From NCBI RefSeq assembly GCF_014930365.1, contig NZ_JABXWI010000002.1, positions 186,001 to 250,000 of the forward strand: a stretch of 64,000 bases of DNA. The letters are read 5' to 3'. The stretch comes from Streptomyces caniscabiei. GTDB taxonomy: Bacteria > Actinomycetota > Actinomycetes > Streptomycetales > Streptomycetaceae. Position 1 is the first letter of the stretch. Each line of letters opens with the position of its first letter. Positions 34,844 to 44,500 of this stretch are shown here, one piece after another. The notes under the pieces were generated by a model that worked only from the letters and a program-made list of their open reading frames with translations, made no database searches and was not told the origin of the DNA. The position numbers and the translations under genes were made by a program.

Positions 34844-35833
34844 ATGGCCCTGCATCCCAGCATCTCCGCGCGGCTCAGCCTGATCGAGGACCTCCCGTCC
34901 TGGCGCGAGGCACTCGCCGATCCGGCTGTGCAACCGCGCCTGCAGGAATACCGGACCTGGAAGGCGGCACCGGCAATGCCCTCCGTCGAAACCAGCGACG
35001 AGAGCATTCCCGGCCCGCACGGCCCGATAGCCGTCCGCGTCTACCGGCCGCCGTCAGCACCGCAGCGGCCTCGCCCCGGCCTGGTCTGGGTGCACGGCGG
35101 CGGCTGGGTCTTCGGCGATCTCGACATGCACGAGGCCGACTGGACCGCCCGCGAGGTGTGCGCCAGGGCCGACGCCGTGGTCGTGAGCGTGGACTACCGG
35201 CTCGCGGTCGACGGCGTGAGGTATCCGGTGCCGCACGACGACGTCGTGGCGGGCGTCCGATGGGTGCGCGAGAACGCCGCGGTGCTCGGCATCGAACCGG
35301 CGCGGATCACCGTCGGCGGTGCGAGCGCGGGGGCGAACCTCGCCGCAGGAGCCGTACTTCGCCTGCGGGACGACGACAACTGGCTGCCCACCACCCTGGT
35401 ACTGGCCTATGCGACCATGGACTCCGTCTCCCCGCCCCTCGCGCCGGCCCTGGCCGAAGCCTTCGCGCCGTTGCCGCGCATGGTCCGGATCCTGCCGGAG
35501 GACGTGGCCGGGATGAGCGCCGACTACCTGGGCGGCACGCCGGATCCGCACGGCTACGCCTTCCCCGCGAGCGCCGTCCTGGACGGACTCTGCCCCACCC
35601 TGGTGCTCGACGCCGAGTACGACGATCTGCGCGCGAGCAGCGAGGCGTTCGCGGCCGCACTCGTGAAGTCGGGCGCACCCGTACGGCATGTCACGGTGCC
35701 CGGCGTGCTGCACGGCTTCCTGAACCTGCCCTCTTCAGTGGAACCGGTCGACCAAGCGCTCGCCGTCCTCGCCGAAACAGTGACAACGGCTCATGCGGGA
35801 GAACTCGGACTGGACCAGGGAGAACGCGGATGA
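34844..35833 (+). CDS. HSL-family alpha/beta hydrolase (esterase)
   Basis: The 329-residue intracellular esterase has the oxyanion motif VHGGGWVFGD, the nucleophile elbow GGASAGANLAAG, an acid in DAEYDDL and the final histidine in GVLHGFLNL. Enzymes of this family remove short acyl or aryl groups. It is placed between the importer and the sugar-modifying genes and overlaps the following isomerase gene by 4 bp. It may deacylate the imported glycoside before further breakdown. The start at 34844 follows GGAGACC. Confidence 0.87.
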   Translation: MALHPSISARLSLIEDLPSWREALADPAVQPRLQEYRTWKAAPAMPSVETSDESIPGPHGPIAVRVYRPPSAPQRPRPGLVWVHGGGWVFGDLDMHEADWTAREVCARADAVVVSVDYRLAVDGVRYPVPHDDVVAGVRWVRENAAVLGIEPARITVGGASAGANLAAGAVLRLRDDDNWLPTTLVLAYATMDSVSPPLAPALAEAFAPLPRMVRILPEDVAGMSADYLGGTPDPHGYAFPASAVLDGLCPTLVLDAEYDDLRASSEAFAAALVKSGAPVRHVTVPGVLHGFLNLPSSVEPVDQALAVLAETVTTAHAGELGLDQGERG

Positions 35834-36570
35834 CGGAGCGCCTGTACTCAGTGCAGCTCTATACGCTGCGCAACGCCATCGAGACCGATCTCCCGGGGAC
35901 GCTCGCGCGTGTTGCCTCGATGGGATTCGAGAACGTGGAGCTGTGGAGGTTCGAGCAGTACCGCGACGCGTACCGGCGTGCGCTGACCGAGACACCGCTG
36001 CGCCCGCTCAGCGCACACGCGAGCCTTGTCGATGGAAACGCTTCCGCGGCTGTCCGCATGGCAGCAGAGCTCGGAATCGGCACGCTCATCGAACCGCACA
36101 TCATCGCTCAGCGCTGGACCACGCGGGCGGACATCGAAGCGGCGGCTGCGAGTCTGAACGGCGTCGCGAGGCTTGCCCGGGACGCAGGCGTCACCATCGG
36201 GTACCACAACCACGACCACGAGGTCCGTCAGGGCTTCGGCGGCAGGACCGGCCTCGAAGTCTTCGCGGAGGCGCTGGACGAGGACGTCGTCCTGGAACTC
36301 GACACCTTCTGGGCCGAGGTCGGTGGCGCTTCCGCCGTGGAGTTGATCTCCCGGCTCGGGGCGCGCGTCAGGTTCCTGCACGTCAAGGACGGCCCGTACA
36401 CCACAGCCCTCCTGGAGCAGCAGCCTGTCGGCCAGGGTGCGATGCCGGTGGCGGACATCCTGAAGGCCGCACCGGACGCGGTCCGCGTCGTGGAACTGGA
36501 CGACTACGTGGGCGACCCGTTCGAAGCCGTGCAGCAGAGCCTGCGTTTTCTGGTGGAGGTCGACCGGTGA
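35830..36570 (+). CDS. Sugar phosphate isomerase/epimerase-like TIM-barrel protein
   Basis: A 246-residue xylose-isomerase-like TIM barrel (AP_endonuc_2 family). Metal-binding residues appear in GYHNHDHEV, ELDTFWAEVGG and FLHVKDGP. Members isomerise or epimerise sugars, but others catalyse beta-elimination or hydration of 3-keto-glycosides, and the alpha subunits of C-glycoside deglycosidases also have this fold. Overlaps at both ends with the esterase and the Gfo/Idh/MocA gene show a tight operon. The pairing with an oxidoreductase favours action on an oxidised sugar. Confidence 0.85.
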   Translation: MTERLYSVQLYTLRNAIETDLPGTLARVASMGFENVELWRFEQYRDAYRRALTETPLRPLSAHASLVDGNASAAVRMAAELGIGTLIEPHIIAQRWTTRADIEAAAASLNGVARLARDAGVTIGYHNHDHEVRQGFGGRTGLEVFAEALDEDVVLELDTFWAEVGGASAVELISRLGARVRFLHVKDGPYTTALLEQQPVGQGAMPVADILKAAPDAVRVVELDDYVGDPFEAVQQSLRFLVEVDR

Positions 36571-37661
36571 ACGACAAGCGAGTGGGTGTCGGCGTCATCG
36601 GCGCCGGCGTCATCAGCAGCCACTACCTCGAGAACCTGACGCGGTTCCCTGATCTGAACGTGGTCGCGATAGCGGACCTCGACCAGGAGCGCGCCCGTGC
36701 TCGTGCGCGGGAGTTCGGGTTGCGGCCCCTGCTCGTCCACGAGCTCCTGGCCCACGACGACATCGAGATCGTGCTGAACCTCACCGTCCCCTCCGCCCAC
36801 TTCGTCGTGTCGGCCCGGATCCTCGCGGGCGGCAAGCACGTCTGGAGCGAGAAGCCCCTCGCCATCAGCCGCCGCGAAGCACGGTTGCTGCTGGACAAGG
36901 CCGGTCGGAGAGGACTTCGCGTGGCCTGCGCGCCCGACACGTTCCTCGGTGGTGCCCTGCAGACGGCACAACGAGCGGTCCTCGCGGGCCGCATCGGTGA
37001 ACCGAAGAGCGCGCTGTCGATCATGCAGTCCCCGGGGCCGGAAGGCACCCACCCGAATCCCGCCTTCTATTACGACCAGGGAGCCGGCCCACTGTTGGAC
37101 ATGGGGCCGTACCACGTCACCGCGCTCGTGCAGACCTTGGGTGCCGTCCGGCGCGTGAGCTCGGTTTCCTCAACCGCACGAGCCGCCAGGCGCGTCCTGG
37201 TCGGCGCGGACGCCGGGACCGAGTTCGACGTGCGCGTACCGAGTCAGCACATGGCTCTGCTCGAGTTCGCCTCCGGCGCTCGGGCGACCCTCGTCACGAG
37301 CTTCGATTCGGGGATCCGCCGCGACCTCCTCGAACTGCACGGCACGGAAGCTTCACTCGAGGTCCCCAACCCCAACCGCTTCGCTGGAACAGGCAGGTTC
37401 GTCCCTCTCCATGCGGAACCGGAAGACGTACCCGCTGTCGGGTCCACGTGGGGCCGGGGAGTGGGAGTGCTGGACCTCGCTCGCTCGATACGCGACGACG
37501 TACCGGAACGCGCCTCCGGCGCTCTCGCCTGCCACGTTCTCGACGTGCTCCTCGCCATCGAGGAGGCGGCACGAGCCGGGACACCACTGACCCTCGAATC
37601 CACCGTGGCATCGCCGGCCCCCCTGGACGAGAACTGGGACCCCACGGCCGCGACCCTCTAG
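36567..37661 (+). CDS. Gfo/Idh/MocA-family NAD(P)-dependent oxidoreductase
   Basis: The 364-residue protein has the N-terminal Rossmann motif GVIGAGVISSHYLE, the hallmark EKPLAIS (lysine-proline of the active site) and the C-terminal dimer sheet with MGPYHVTALVQ holding the catalytic histidine. These enzymes oxidise a sugar hydroxyl, often at C3, and some use the keto form to cleave glycosidic bonds. The GTG start at 36567 overlaps the isomerase stop (GTGA), so the two proteins are co-produced. A GH2 gene follows after 23 bp. An inositol or deoxysugar dehydrogenase role is the alternative. Confidence 0.88.
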   Translation: MNDKRVGVGVIGAGVISSHYLENLTRFPDLNVVAIADLDQERARARAREFGLRPLLVHELLAHDDIEIVLNLTVPSAHFVVSARILAGGKHVWSEKPLAISRREARLLLDKAGRRGLRVACAPDTFLGGALQTAQRAVLAGRIGEPKSALSIMQSPGPEGTHPNPAFYYDQGAGPLLDMGPYHVTALVQTLGAVRRVSSVSSTARAARRVLVGADAGTEFDVRVPSQHMALLEFASGARATLVTSFDSGIRRDLLELHGTEASLEVPNPNRFAGTGRFVPLHAEPEDVPAVGSTWGRGVGVLDLARSIRDDVPERASGALACHVLDVLLAIEEAARAGTPLTLESTVASPAPLDENWDPTAATL

Positions 37662-37684
37662 AACGCTCGAGCAAGGAAGTTCCA

Positions 37685-40156
37685 ATGATCCGCATCCCGT
37701 TCAACGACGCGTGGCGCGTCGGCCCTCTCGTGTCCGTTCACGAGGCGATCGTGGTCGCTGGCGCCGGTGAGGAAGAAGTCACCCTGCCGCACGACGCCAT
37801 GCTGGGGGGAGGGCGGTCCGCGGAGAACTCCGGTGGACCGCAGACGGGTTACTTCCGCGACGGAAAGTGGACCTACGAGAAGCAGTTCGACGTTCCGGAG
37901 GAATGGGCGACGAAGCGAGTCACCTTCGAGTTCGAAGGCGTCTACCGCGACGCGATGGTCTACATCAACGGTGCTCTCGCCGGACAGTGGGCAGGCGGAT
38001 ACTCCCGCTTCCACGTCAGCGCGGACCCCTTCCTGCAGTACGGCCGGGCCAACACCGTCCGGGTGGACGCACAGGCACACCAGGACTCCCGCTGGTACTC
38101 GGGAGGTGGCCTCCACCGCCCCGTCAGCGTCCTCGTCGGCGACCTCGTCCATGTCACCCCGACCGGGCTGCGACTCACCACGCCGGACATCGACGCCGAT
38201 CTCGCCACCGTGGTGGCGGCGACCGAGATCGTCAACGAGGACGTCTCCACTCGCGTCGTCGAAGTGCTTCTCGAGATCCTGGACGCCGGGGGCGAGGTCG
38301 TGACGTCCGACCGGGCCCGGGTCACGCTCCTGGCGGGCGACAGGATCACCACCCACCAGCGGGCGTACGTCCAACGGCCGTCACTGTGGAGCGTCGAATC
38401 ACCCCACCTCTACCACGCGTCCGTGCGCCTCTCCGACGACAGCGGCCCGCTCGACGAGGCTTCCACGCACTTCGGTATCCGCACCGTCACCGCCGACCCG
38501 ATCCGCGGCCTGCGGATCAACGGCGAGACCGTCAATCTCCGGGGCGGTGCGATCCACCACGACAACGGCATCCTCGGCGCCGCCGACTTCGCCGACGCCG
38601 CCGAGCGGCGGGTGCGGATGCTGAAGGCCGCGGGCTTCAACGCCGTACGCTCCGCGCACAATCCGATGAGCGTCGCCCTGCTCGACGCGTGCGACCGCCT
38701 CGGCATGCTCGTCATGGACGAGCTGTTCGACGTGTGGACGGTCGCGAAGTCCGGTGACGACTACTCGCGCAGATTCCCGCAGTGGTGGGAACGCGACGTC
38801 GACTCGCTCGTGGCGAAGGACTTCAACCACCCCAGCGTGATCATGTACTCGATCGGCAACGAGATCATCGAAGCCGGAACCGCCCACGGTACGCGCCTGG
38901 GCCGCCGCATCGCCGACCGGGTACGCGAGCAGGATTCCACCCGCCTGGTCACCCACGCGCTCCAGGGCATGTACATCGCTCGCGACAAGATCCCCGCGCT
39001 GAAGGCCGAACTGGGCCAGGACGCCGCCCCTGTCCGGGGCCTGAACGACTACCTGGGCCAGGTGACACATCTGATCGACGCCCTCATGGCCTCGCCGGTC
39101 GTCGGAGAGCGACTCGCCGAACCTGCCTCCGTTCTCGACGTCGTGGGGCTCAACTACGGCGAGAGCCGGTACGTGCTGGACAAGGAGGCGTACCCCAACC
39201 GCGTCGTCGTGGGCTCGGAGACCTTCCCGACGAAGATCGACCGGCTGTGGCAGCTCGTCACCGAGAACCCCCACGTCATCGGCGACTTCACCTGGACCGC
39301 ATGGGACTTCCTCGGCGAGGTCGGAACCGGCCGGCACGTCTATCCCGAGGACCAGCAGGTACACCGCGCCCCCTACCCGTGGCTCACCGCCGAATGCGGG
39401 GACATCGACATCATCGGGCAGCGTCACCCGATCTCGTACTACCGCGAGATCGTCTACGGGCTCACACAGACGCCCTACCTCGCCGTGCGACACCCCCGAG
39501 ACGACGGCTATGTCATCAAGCCCAGGGCATGGACCTGGACCGATGTCTCCCCCAGCTGGACCTTCGACGTTCCCGTCGGCTCGCCGCTCCATGTCGAGGC
39601 CTACGTGGCAGCCGAAGAGGTCGAGTTCCGGCTCAACGGCACCACCGTCGCGACCGTGCCCGTCGGTACCGAGCGGAACTTCGTCGCCGAAGCCGACGTG
39701 CCCTACGAGCCCGGCGTCCTGGAGGTCGTGGCGTACCGCGACGGAGCGGAAGTGGGACGCTCGGCGCTGCGCACCGCCGGCGAGCCCACGCGCCTGCGCC
39801 TGGAGACGGACCGCGCCGAACTCGCCGCCGATCCTCAGCGTTTGGCCCACATCAGCATCACCCTGGTCGACGGCAACGGTGTGCTCAACCCGGCCCGGGA
39901 CACGAAGATCACGATCCGGGTCGACGGTCCCGGGGTCCTCCAGGGATTCGGTACGGGAGCTCCGGCCACCGAGGAGAGCTTCCTCGACGATTCCGCCACG
40001 TCGTTCAAGGGACGTGCCCTGGCGATCGTCCGGGCCACCGGGGAAACGGGACGGATCACCGTCACAGGCCGGGCACACGGACTCCGGGACGCCTCCCTCG
40101 AGATCGACGTCGTCCAGGCACCCATTCATCACGTGACAGGGGAAGGACAGAAATGA
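37685..40156 (+). CDS. Glycoside hydrolase family 2 (beta-galactosidase/glucuronidase type)
   Basis: The 823-residue enzyme has the GH2 domain order: a jelly-roll sugar-binding domain (FEFEGVYRDAMVYINGALAG), an immunoglobulin-like domain, then a TIM barrel with AGFNAVRSAHNPM. The acid/base is E393 in SIGNEI and the nucleophile is E512 in VVGSETFPTK. Two further beta domains follow (DUF4982/Ig-like), as in many bacterial beta-galactosidases. No signal peptide is present, so it acts on the imported compound. AAGGAAG precedes the ATG. It overlaps the RraA-like gene by 4 bp. Sugar specificity cannot be told from the residues visible. Confidence 0.92.
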   Translation: MIRIPFNDAWRVGPLVSVHEAIVVAGAGEEEVTLPHDAMLGGGRSAENSGGPQTGYFRDGKWTYEKQFDVPEEWATKRVTFEFEGVYRDAMVYINGALAGQWAGGYSRFHVSADPFLQYGRANTVRVDAQAHQDSRWYSGGGLHRPVSVLVGDLVHVTPTGLRLTTPDIDADLATVVAATEIVNEDVSTRVVEVLLEILDAGGEVVTSDRARVTLLAGDRITTHQRAYVQRPSLWSVESPHLYHASVRLSDDSGPLDEASTHFGIRTVTADPIRGLRINGETVNLRGGAIHHDNGILGAADFADAAERRVRMLKAAGFNAVRSAHNPMSVALLDACDRLGMLVMDELFDVWTVAKSGDDYSRRFPQWWERDVDSLVAKDFNHPSVIMYSIGNEIIEAGTAHGTRLGRRIADRVREQDSTRLVTHALQGMYIARDKIPALKAELGQDAAPVRGLNDYLGQVTHLIDALMASPVVGERLAEPASVLDVVGLNYGESRYVLDKEAYPNRVVVGSETFPTKIDRLWQLVTENPHVIGDFTWTAWDFLGEVGTGRHVYPEDQQVHRAPYPWLTAECGDIDIIGQRHPISYYREIVYGLTQTPYLAVRHPRDDGYVIKPRAWTWTDVSPSWTFDVPVGSPLHVEAYVAAEEVEFRLNGTTVATVPVGTERNFVAEADVPYEPGVLEVVAYRDGAEVGRSALRTAGEPTRLRLETDRAELAADPQRLAHISITLVDGNGVLNPARDTKITIRVDGPGVLQGFGTGAPATEESFLDDSATSFKGRALAIVRATGETGRITVTGRAHGLRDASLEIDVVQAPIHHVTGEGQK

Positions 40157-40803
40157 CCTACGCGCCGACATCGGCCGGCTCGCCCAACATCGAGGTCGGC
40201 CCGAAATGGCAGCGCCCTGACGGGGAGTTGCTCGCGCATTTCCAGCGGCACTCGGTCGCAAACATCGGAGACGCACTCGGGCGCCTCGGTATGCCCGACG
40301 GTGGCATCACACCTCTCTGGGACGGCTGCCGTGCCGTGGGCAGCGCCCTGACGGTCCTGACGGTCGCCGGAGACGATCTGGCCGTGATCGACGCCGTCGC
40401 GCACATCGAACCCGGCGACTTCCTCGTCATCAACGGATTCGGTTACCCGGGCCGGGCCGTGATGGGCGACATCCTCAGCCAGTACTTCTCCTCGCGGGGA
40501 GCCGTGGGAGCGATCGTCGACGGAGCCGTCAGGGACCGCGACGAGATCCGGCAGCAGCAGTTCCCCGTTTGGTCGCGCTCGGTCACGCCGGCAGGGCCCT
40601 GGAAACACGGCCCGGGAGCCGTCGGGACGCCCATCGCCATCGGTGGTGTCGTCATCAACCCCGGTGACGTGGTCGTGGCCGACGCCGACGGCGTCGTCGC
40701 AGTGCCCCTGAAGAAGGCACATGAAATCGCCGCCGAGCTGGCGCGGATCGCGGAATCCGAGCAGGGCATGCGCACGCAGGCCAAGCAAGCACCCACGAAA
40801 TGA
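40153..40803 (+). CDS. RraA-like aldolase (HMG/CHA aldolase family)
   Basis: The 216-residue protein belongs to the RraA/4-hydroxy-4-methyl-2-oxoglutarate aldolase family. The loop GAIVDGAVRDRDEI contains the DxxxRD motif that binds the divalent metal and 2-oxo group, and VVVADADGVVAVP is the second signature. Family members cleave 4-carboxy-4-hydroxy-2-oxoadipate, the last step of protocatechuate 4,5-cleavage and gallate pathways, yielding pyruvate and oxaloacetate. Its presence in a sugar-type operon while LigAB-like genes sit 18 kb away is notable. The start overlaps the GH2 stop (ATGA). A sugar-acid aldolase role is equally likely. Confidence 0.85.
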   Translation: MTYAPTSAGSPNIEVGPKWQRPDGELLAHFQRHSVANIGDALGRLGMPDGGITPLWDGCRAVGSALTVLTVAGDDLAVIDAVAHIEPGDFLVINGFGYPGRAVMGDILSQYFSSRGAVGAIVDGAVRDRDEIRQQQFPVWSRSVTPAGPWKHGPGAVGTPIAIGGVVINPGDVVVADADGVVAVPLKKAHEIAAELARIAESEQGMRTQAKQAPTK

Positions 40804-40827
40804 GCCGCGTAGATGAAGAGGACGCGC

Positions 40828-41427
40828 ATGCGCAGGGATCAGCGGTTGAACAACGCCAAGCTGATCCAGGCCGCCGCAGAGCTTTTCGAGCGTTGCGAGC
40901 AGCCGATCAGCCTCGCCGACATCGCTCGGCAGGCGGATGTGTCGGTCGCGACGGCTTACCGGCACTTCGAGTCCGCGGACGACGCCCTCAGCGCCTACCG
41001 ACGGGACATCGTGACCAAGTTCCGCGATCACAGTCTCGAGCAGCCGAGCAGCGGTCTGGCCCTGCTCGAGAGTGTCTGCGGCTTCTGGGTGGACCTCATC
41101 CTCGCCGAAGGCGCGGCGCTGGTGCACCGCCGGTCCTCGGAAGGATTCCTCGCGCGGTACAAGGCCCAGGAGCCGTACTTGGAAGGCCAGGCGGAGGCCC
41201 TCGCCCGCCCCATCCGCGAACTCGTGGCGATTCTCGGGGTGGGCGAGCTCGCCGGCGTCGAGGACGAGGCCGCCTTCCTGTGGAACGTCCTCTTCGACCC
41301 TCGGGAGATCTTCGACCTGCGTGACACGCTCTCACTGCCGCCCGCTCAGATCACGCGCCGACTGGTATCGGCGTTCCGCGGCGCACTGCTCGGCTGGGCG
41401 ACTGCTCGGCTGGGCGAACCAGCCTGA
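40828..41427 (+). CDS. TetR-family regulator, last gene of the glycoside operon
   Basis: A 199-residue TetR regulator with DNA-binding helices up to VSVATAYRHFESADDA. It is a paralogue of the regulator at 28884 (shared MRRD start, ATAYR.F, FDPREI.DL). The ATG at 40828 has GAAGAGGA just upstream; an ATG at 40813 adds five residues. The gene follows the RraA-like gene by 24 bp and is probably co-transcribed, giving a feedback repressor. It may also govern the oxidoreductase gene at 41506. Confidence 0.83.
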   Translation: MRRDQRLNNAKLIQAAAELFERCEQPISLADIARQADVSVATAYRHFESADDALSAYRRDIVTKFRDHSLEQPSSGLALLESVCGFWVDLILAEGAALVHRRSSEGFLARYKAQEPYLEGQAEALARPIRELVAILGVGELAGVEDEAAFLWNVLFDPREIFDLRDTLSLPPAQITRRLVSAFRGALLGWATARLGEPA

Positions 41428-41505
41428 CCGCGAGGAAGCCGTCTCTCCGCACGCGCAGACGGGCGGGACCTTTAGCAGCCCCAGATCGTTGTGAGGAAGA
41501 GGACG

Positions 41506-44500
41506 ATGACTGCACCCATCACCGAGACCGAGCAGCCGGGCAGCCGACGCTTCCGTCTGGATGACCGCTACCGCCGCGAGGAAGGCGTCGTGCACCTCTC
41601 CGGGATCCAGGCTCTCGTCCGCGTTCTGCTGGACCGCTCCCGGCGTGACAACGCGAACGGACTGCGTACCGCGACATTCGTCTCGGGATACGAGGGATCA
41701 CCACTCGCCGGCTACGACATCGAGTTGGGCCGACGCGGGGCGTTGTTGCACGAGCACGACATCGTCCACAAACCGGGGCTGAACGAGGAGCTCGCCGCGA
41801 CCGCCGTCATGGGCAGCCAGTTGGCCGGCCAGGTCGGCGCTTCGCGGTGCGACGGCGTCGTGGGCATCTGGTACGGCAAGTCCCCCGGCCTCGATCGCGC
41901 CTCCGACGCTCTCCGCCACGCGAACCTGGTGGGAACCGGCCCTTCCGGCGGTGCCGTCGCGCTGGTCGGCGACGACCCGGGAGCCAAGTCGTCCAGCGTG
42001 CCGTGTGCCAGCGAGTCGACGCTCGCGGACCTGGCGATCCCGACGCTGTACCCGGCCGATGCCCAGGACGTCCTCGACTTCGGGCTCCACGCGCAGTTCC
42101 TCTCCCGGTTCAGCGGCCTGTGGTCGGGCCTGAAGATCACCACCGCCGTGGCGGACTCAGCGTGCACGGCCGTCGTGGCACGCGATCGGATCACGGGCAC
42201 CGAGGGCGACGGGAGCCCCAGCCCGCACAAGCCGAGCTCCATGCTGCTGGGCGCCAACCTCATGGCCCTCGAACGCAGCCTGCACGACATCCGCCTCCCT
42301 CGTGCCGTGGCGTACGCCCGCCTCAACCGCCTCAACCGCCTGGTCCAGCGCGGGCCGTCGGACACGATCGGCATCCTGACATCCGGCAAGACCTACCTCG
42401 ACGTCCGCGAGGGCCTCCGCATCATCGGCCTCACCGACACAGACCTCGCACGGTACGGCATCAGGATCCTCAAGCTCGGCATGATCTTCCCCCTCGAACG
42501 CGAGGCAGTCATCGAGTTCGCGGACGGTCTCGACCAGCTGGTCGTCGTCGAGGAGAAACGGCCGTTCCTCGAAACCGCCGTCAAGGAGATCCTCTACGGC
42601 CGCACCGACGCCCCGGTCGTCCACGGCAAACAGGACCAGGACGGGCGATCGCTGTTCAGTCGCTCAGGAGAGCTCGACGTGGACAGCATCGCCACCGGAC
42701 TGTCCAGGGTGCTCGCTCCGCTCGGCATCGAAGCCGCCCGCGCATGGCGTCAGCGGCCCAAAGCGCGTACGACGTTGGCGCTGCCGCTTCTGGCCCGCAG
42801 CCCGTACTACTGCTCGGGGTGTCCGCACAACACCTCGACCACCGCCGGCGGGGACTCACTGGTCGGCGCTGGGATCGGCTGCCACTCCATGGTCGTGTTC
42901 ATGGATCCCGAACAGGTCGGCTCGGTCGTCGGCATGACCCAGATGGGCGGGGAAGGTGCTCAGTGGATCGGGTTGGAACCGTTCGTCGACGCCGACCACT
43001 TCGTGCAGAACATCGGTGACGGAACCTTCATGCATTCGGGCAGCCTGGCCGTGCGGGCGGCGATCGCCGCGGGGGTGAACGTCACGTTCAAGCTGCTCTA
43101 CAACGGAACGGTCGCCATGACCGGCGGCCAGGACGCCGTCGGCGCCCTGCCGGTCGACCGGCTCGCCGCCACGCTCCTCGACGAAGGCGTGGCCAAGGTG
43201 ATCATCACGACCGAGGACAGGGCCCGCATCCCCCGGGCCCGGCTTCCGAAGTCGGTGAAGGTTCTCGACCGGGCCGAGATCGAGGAGGCGCTGGCGGAGC
43301 TGAAGGCCACTGCCGGTGTCACCGTCCTCATCCATGACCAGGAATGCGCCGCCGAGAAACGGCGTGCGCGTCGGCGCGGCAAGGCCGAGGCGCCGACGAC
43401 GCGCGTGTGGATCAACGAGCGCATCTGCGAGGGTTGCGGTGACTGCGGCCGCAAGTCGAACTGTCTGTCCGTCCACCCGGTCCCGACCGAGTTCGGCCGC
43501 AAGACCAGGATCGACCAATCCTCGTGCAACCTGGACTACTCGTGCCTCGACGGCGACTGCCCGGCGTTCATGACCATCACACCCGCCGGCAAGCCGAAGC
43601 GCGCCGAGCTTCCCGCCCTGGGGGCCACCGACATCGCCGAGCCTGTCCGCGCGGTCGGCGCCGACTCCTTCGGCATGCGGATCACCGGGATCGGGGGAAC
43701 CGGCATCGTCACCACCTCGCAGGTGCTGGCGACCGCGGCCGTCATCGACGGCCGCCACGCCCGCAGCCTCGACCAGACCGGACTGGCCCAGAAGGGCGGC
43801 GCGGTCGTCTCCGACATCAAGATCACCGAGGGTGTCGTCGAACAGGGCGCCAAGATCGCCGAGGGGCAGTGCGACCTCTACCTCGCGTGCGATCCGCTCG
43901 TCGCGACCGACCCGAAGTACCTCTCCGTCGCCTCCGCGGACCGCACCGTCGCCGTCATGACCACGACCGAGATACCCACCGGGCAGATGGTGGTCGACAC
44001 CGCCGTCGGCTTCCCGGCTCCCGATGTCGTACGTCATGCCGTCCACGACGCGATGCGCCAGCTCATCGCTCTGGACTCCGGCGCGCTGGCCGAGCAGTTG
44101 TTCGGCGACGAGCAGCACGCCAACATGCTCCTGGTGGGCGCCGCTTACCAGGCCGGGCTGCTGCCGATGTCGGCTTCAGCCATCGAAGAGGCCATCACCC
44201 TGAACGCAGTCGCCGTGGAACGCAATGTGCAGGCCTTCCGGCGAGGCCGCCAGACGGTCGCCGACCCCGAAGCGCTGAGTGCCACGCTTGCCGACCCGAC
44301 GCTCCCAGACGTGGAACTGCGACTGCCCGCCGGGACCACCGAGCTCGTGGCGTTGGTCACCGATGATGAGGAATCGGAGCTGCATCGCCTCCTCACCGTG
44401 CGTGTGGCCGACCTCATCGACTACCAGGACAGGCGCTACGCCCGCGCCTACGTCGACTTCGTCCAGACGGTGGCGGCCACGGAGCGCGCTGCCGCCTACG

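Noticed and set aside
38399..40276. Minus-strand 625-codon frame
   Set aside because: It is antisense to the GH2 gene, whose two catalytic glutamates and domain order are intact.
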